Below are positions 22,116 through 23,394 of a DNA stretch of 23,394 bases, piece after piece (the stretch's first letter is position 1; each line of letters starts with the position of its first letter). Source of the DNA: Methanothrix harundinacea (GTDB lineage: Archaea; Halobacteriota; Methanosarcinia; Methanotrichales; Methanotrichaceae); NCBI GenBank assembly GCA_002506535.1, contig DAXT01000003.1, positions 1 through 23,394 of the forward strand, given 5' to 3'. The position numbers were made by a program, and so were the translations under genes. The notes under the pieces are model-generated. The model was not told the origin of the DNA, did not search any database, and saw only the letters and a program-made list of their open reading frames with translations.

Positions 22116-22878
22116 TCAACATACCTCTGAGGGAATAGGCTGGATATGCCACCAGACAAAGGGCCCAAACCGCTGTCATCGCCAGGGAGAGCTGGTAGAA
22201 GCGAGCTGAAGCGAAGGCGAAGACCAGGGAGAGGGCGGCGAGCCCCCCCAGCATCAAGATGCCGTTCTTCGCTCCAATCCTCGTAACGGTGGTCGTCGTC
22301 GATCCGAGATCCTCCGGGTAATCCACGATCTGGTGGGAAATCAGGGCTTCGCAGCCGACTAAAAAGACGAGGAGAGATATCAAGATTATCCCTCTTGACG
22401 GGTCCCCACCGGAGAGGAGAAAGCCGCAGATAAAGGGGAGCGTCCCGAACATGAGCCCGTGGCTCGCCAGATCCCATAGGTATCGTTCCTTGAGCCTGAT
22501 GCGGCTCTCCGAATAAGCGGTCAATATCAGGAGGTTGAGGATGACGAATAATGCGCCCAGAAGGTCCAGGCGGATGGAGATGAAGAGGGAGATCGAGACG
22601 AGGGCCGACATGAGGAGGAGAACCCCCCTCTCATCGACCTTCCCCGCGGCCAGGGGGTTGGTGCCCGACTCCACCTTCCCGCGGTGTTGCCTGTCGATCT
22701 CGGCATCATAGTAGTTGTTGACGACGAAGGCGTAGCCTATGATGGAGATATATGCGACCATTACCAAAGCGACCTCATATCGACCGCCTCCGGCGAGATA
22801 GGCTCCCAGCAACGGAAATAGCGGATAGAACTTGATCCAGTCTTTTATGCGAAGCATCCTCAGGTAATCGATCATCAT
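22003..22878 (-). CDS. UbiA-family prenyltransferase
   Basis: Integral membrane prenyltransferase that transfers a polyprenyl chain to an aromatic or sugar-alcohol acceptor. The first Asp-rich motif is VNNYYDAEIDRQHRGK (about 53-68) and the second is DYPEDLGSTTTTVTRIG (about 189-205). Up to eight membrane segments can be drawn. The motif differs from the NDYFDYEID form of digeranylgeranylglyceryl phosphate synthase, so the acceptor is uncertain. The membrane part ends at about residue 252 (AYPAYSLRGML); the last 37 residues are hydrophilic, overlap the glycosyltransferase start by 113 bp and look unlike the family. Either the overlap is real or a one-base frameshift hides a stop near 22118. 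Confidence 0.85.
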   Translation of the reverse strand: MMIDYLRMLRIKDWIKFYPLFPLLGAYLAGGGRYEVALVMVAYISIIGYAFVVNNYYDAEIDRQHRGKVESGTNPLAAGKVDERGVLLLMSALVSISLFISIRLDLLGALFVILNLLILTAYSESRIRLKERYLWDLASHGLMFGTLPFICGFLLSGGDPSRGIILISLLVFLVGCEALISHQIVDYPEDLGSTTTTVTRIGAKNGILMLGGLAALSLVFAFASARFYQLSLAMTAVWALCLVAYPAYSLRGMLNDIGHRPRAERGGAYRGDPEVPSKPIPGKRELRDSGS

Positions 22879-22892
22879 CTCTCTCCCCGGTT

Positions 22893-22946
22893 GAGGTTAC
22901 CGGATTGCTCTCAACCCTTATCTACCTTTTCGAATCCGGCAACCTC
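22893..22946. repeat. Inverted repeat between ubiA-like gene and the divergent repeat-protein gene
   Basis: Arms 22893-22906 (GAGGTTACCGGATT) and 22933-22946 (AATCCGGCAACCTC) are complementary at 13 of 14 positions, separated by 26 nt. It lies 15 bp before the ubiA-like start and about 106 bp before the divergent gene, so it could be an operator shared by both or a stem in the ubiA leader. Confidence 0.5.
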
Positions 22947-23012
22947 GATGGGAGAGTTCTCTTCGCCCTCTTGGGATATGAGGAGACGATGGTATAGTGT
23001 ATCGTCATGGCA

Positions 23013-23027
23013 AAATCCTTATAGATC
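23013..23027 (+). promoter_or_regulatory. TATA-box promoter of the secreted repeat protein
   Basis: AAAATCCTTATAGAT has its TATA centre near 23021, 32 bp before the ATG at 23053, giving a short leader of about 6-8 nt. Confidence 0.45.
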
Positions 23028-23052
23028 GTCAATTAAAAATAGGTGCCATATC

Positions 23053-23394
23053 ATGAGATCGCCGTATATTCTTCGATCGTCGTATATCCTCCTCGCGTTC
23101 TCTCTGGCCACCTCCCCCCTCTTCCTCGCCACCGCCCTGGGCGAGGAGGACTATCTGGGAGTCCTCGGACCCCGGGGCGTCGTCGCGGGAGCCAACTACT
23201 CCGAGTACGGATCCGCCTTCGATGAGTTCATGACGGGCCCCAGCGAGAGGAACCTCTCGTCCTACCCAGACTACCTGGTGGAGTTTCTGGAGGGGAGAGA
23301 AGAGCCGCCTATCGCGAACTACAGCCTCTACTCTCCCGCTTTCGATGAGTTCATGAACCTCTCAAAAAGGAGGAGCCTCAACCTCTCATCCTAC
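23053..23394 (+). CDS. Secreted sequon-rich tandem-repeat protein, partial (3' end beyond window)
   Basis: ATG 23053 opens a frame that is still open at the window end (114 codons). Residues 1-30 form a signal peptide (basic start, then ILLAFSLATSPLFLATALG before EED). The mature part begins a repeat of about 41 residues: A-N-Y-S-x-Y-x(2)-A-F-D-E-F-M starts at residue 47 and again at 88, each followed by N-L-S-S-Y (67-71 and 110-114). Five N-x-S sequons occur in 114 residues (N48, N67, N89, N102, N110), so the protein is probably exported and N-glycosylated. I do not recognise the repeat; a surface or sheath-associated protein is possible. Confidence 0.8.
   Translation, partial: MRSPYILRSSYILLAFSLATSPLFLATALGEEDYLGVLGPRGVVAGANYSEYGSAFDEFMTGPSERNLSSYPDYLVEFLEGREEPPIANYSLYSPAFDEFMNLSKRRSLNLSSY

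Noticed and set aside
1..23394. CRISPR arrays, rRNA genes, insertion sequences with transposases
   Set aside because: I looked for regularly spaced repeats, rRNA signatures and transposase or integrase motifs and saw none.

Overview
The window reads as the chromosome of a GC-rich methanogenic archaeon. Signature genes are F420-dependent methylene-tetrahydromethanopterin dehydrogenase (mtd), an MtrH-type methyltransferase, the methanofuran enzyme MfnD, the archaeal modified-mevalonate enzyme (both aconitase-X-type subunits), an archaeal-type ProRS, and a tRNA-Ala without an encoded CCA. Promoters are archaeal (BRE/TATA, several leaderless or nearly so) and TTG starts are common. A GC-rich Methanotrichaceae (Methanothrix/Methanocrinis-like) host is my best guess from gene content; it is an inference, not a match.

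Layout. 97-1390 (+): a compact operon of a DUF167 protein, a Toprim protein and a THEP1-type NTPase. 1402-3329 (-): two-gene SUF-type Fe-S assembly system (sufC-sufB), whose natural sufC start looks like an ACG codon. 3580-4404 (-): mtd. 4619-7426 (-): a large M6-type metallopeptidase with two P domains, preceded by a free-standing copy of its N-terminal domain. 7787-9354 (-): both subunits of phosphomevalonate dehydratase. 9424-11970 (-): mtrH and uvrC.

11957-17350 is an accessory island inserted between core genes. It holds AT-rich genes of unknown function (a 567-residue protein with a CorA-like C-terminal hairpin, and a 352-residue membrane-anchored protein), zinc-ribbon proteins, a tandem HicB pair without HicA, a complete HicB-HicA module, and a frameshifted duplicate of the 3' end of mfnD. 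Both hicB loci carry a 7-bp-arm inverted repeat between TATA box and start codon, the position expected of an autorepression operator.

17353-20356 (-): a core operon spoIIM-like - proS - mfnD. 20453-22878 (-): a LysE-family exporter, tRNA-Ala(GGC), a family 2 glycosyltransferase and a UbiA prenyltransferase that overlaps it by 113 nt. At the right edge (23053 onward, +) a secreted protein begins whose mature part is a ~41-residue repeat rich in N-glycosylation sequons; it runs off the window.

Most likely to be new: the HicB-HicB-membrane protein operon fused to uvrC, the free-standing M6 prodomain, the sequon-rich repeat protein, and the ACG start of sufC. None has been tested by a search here.
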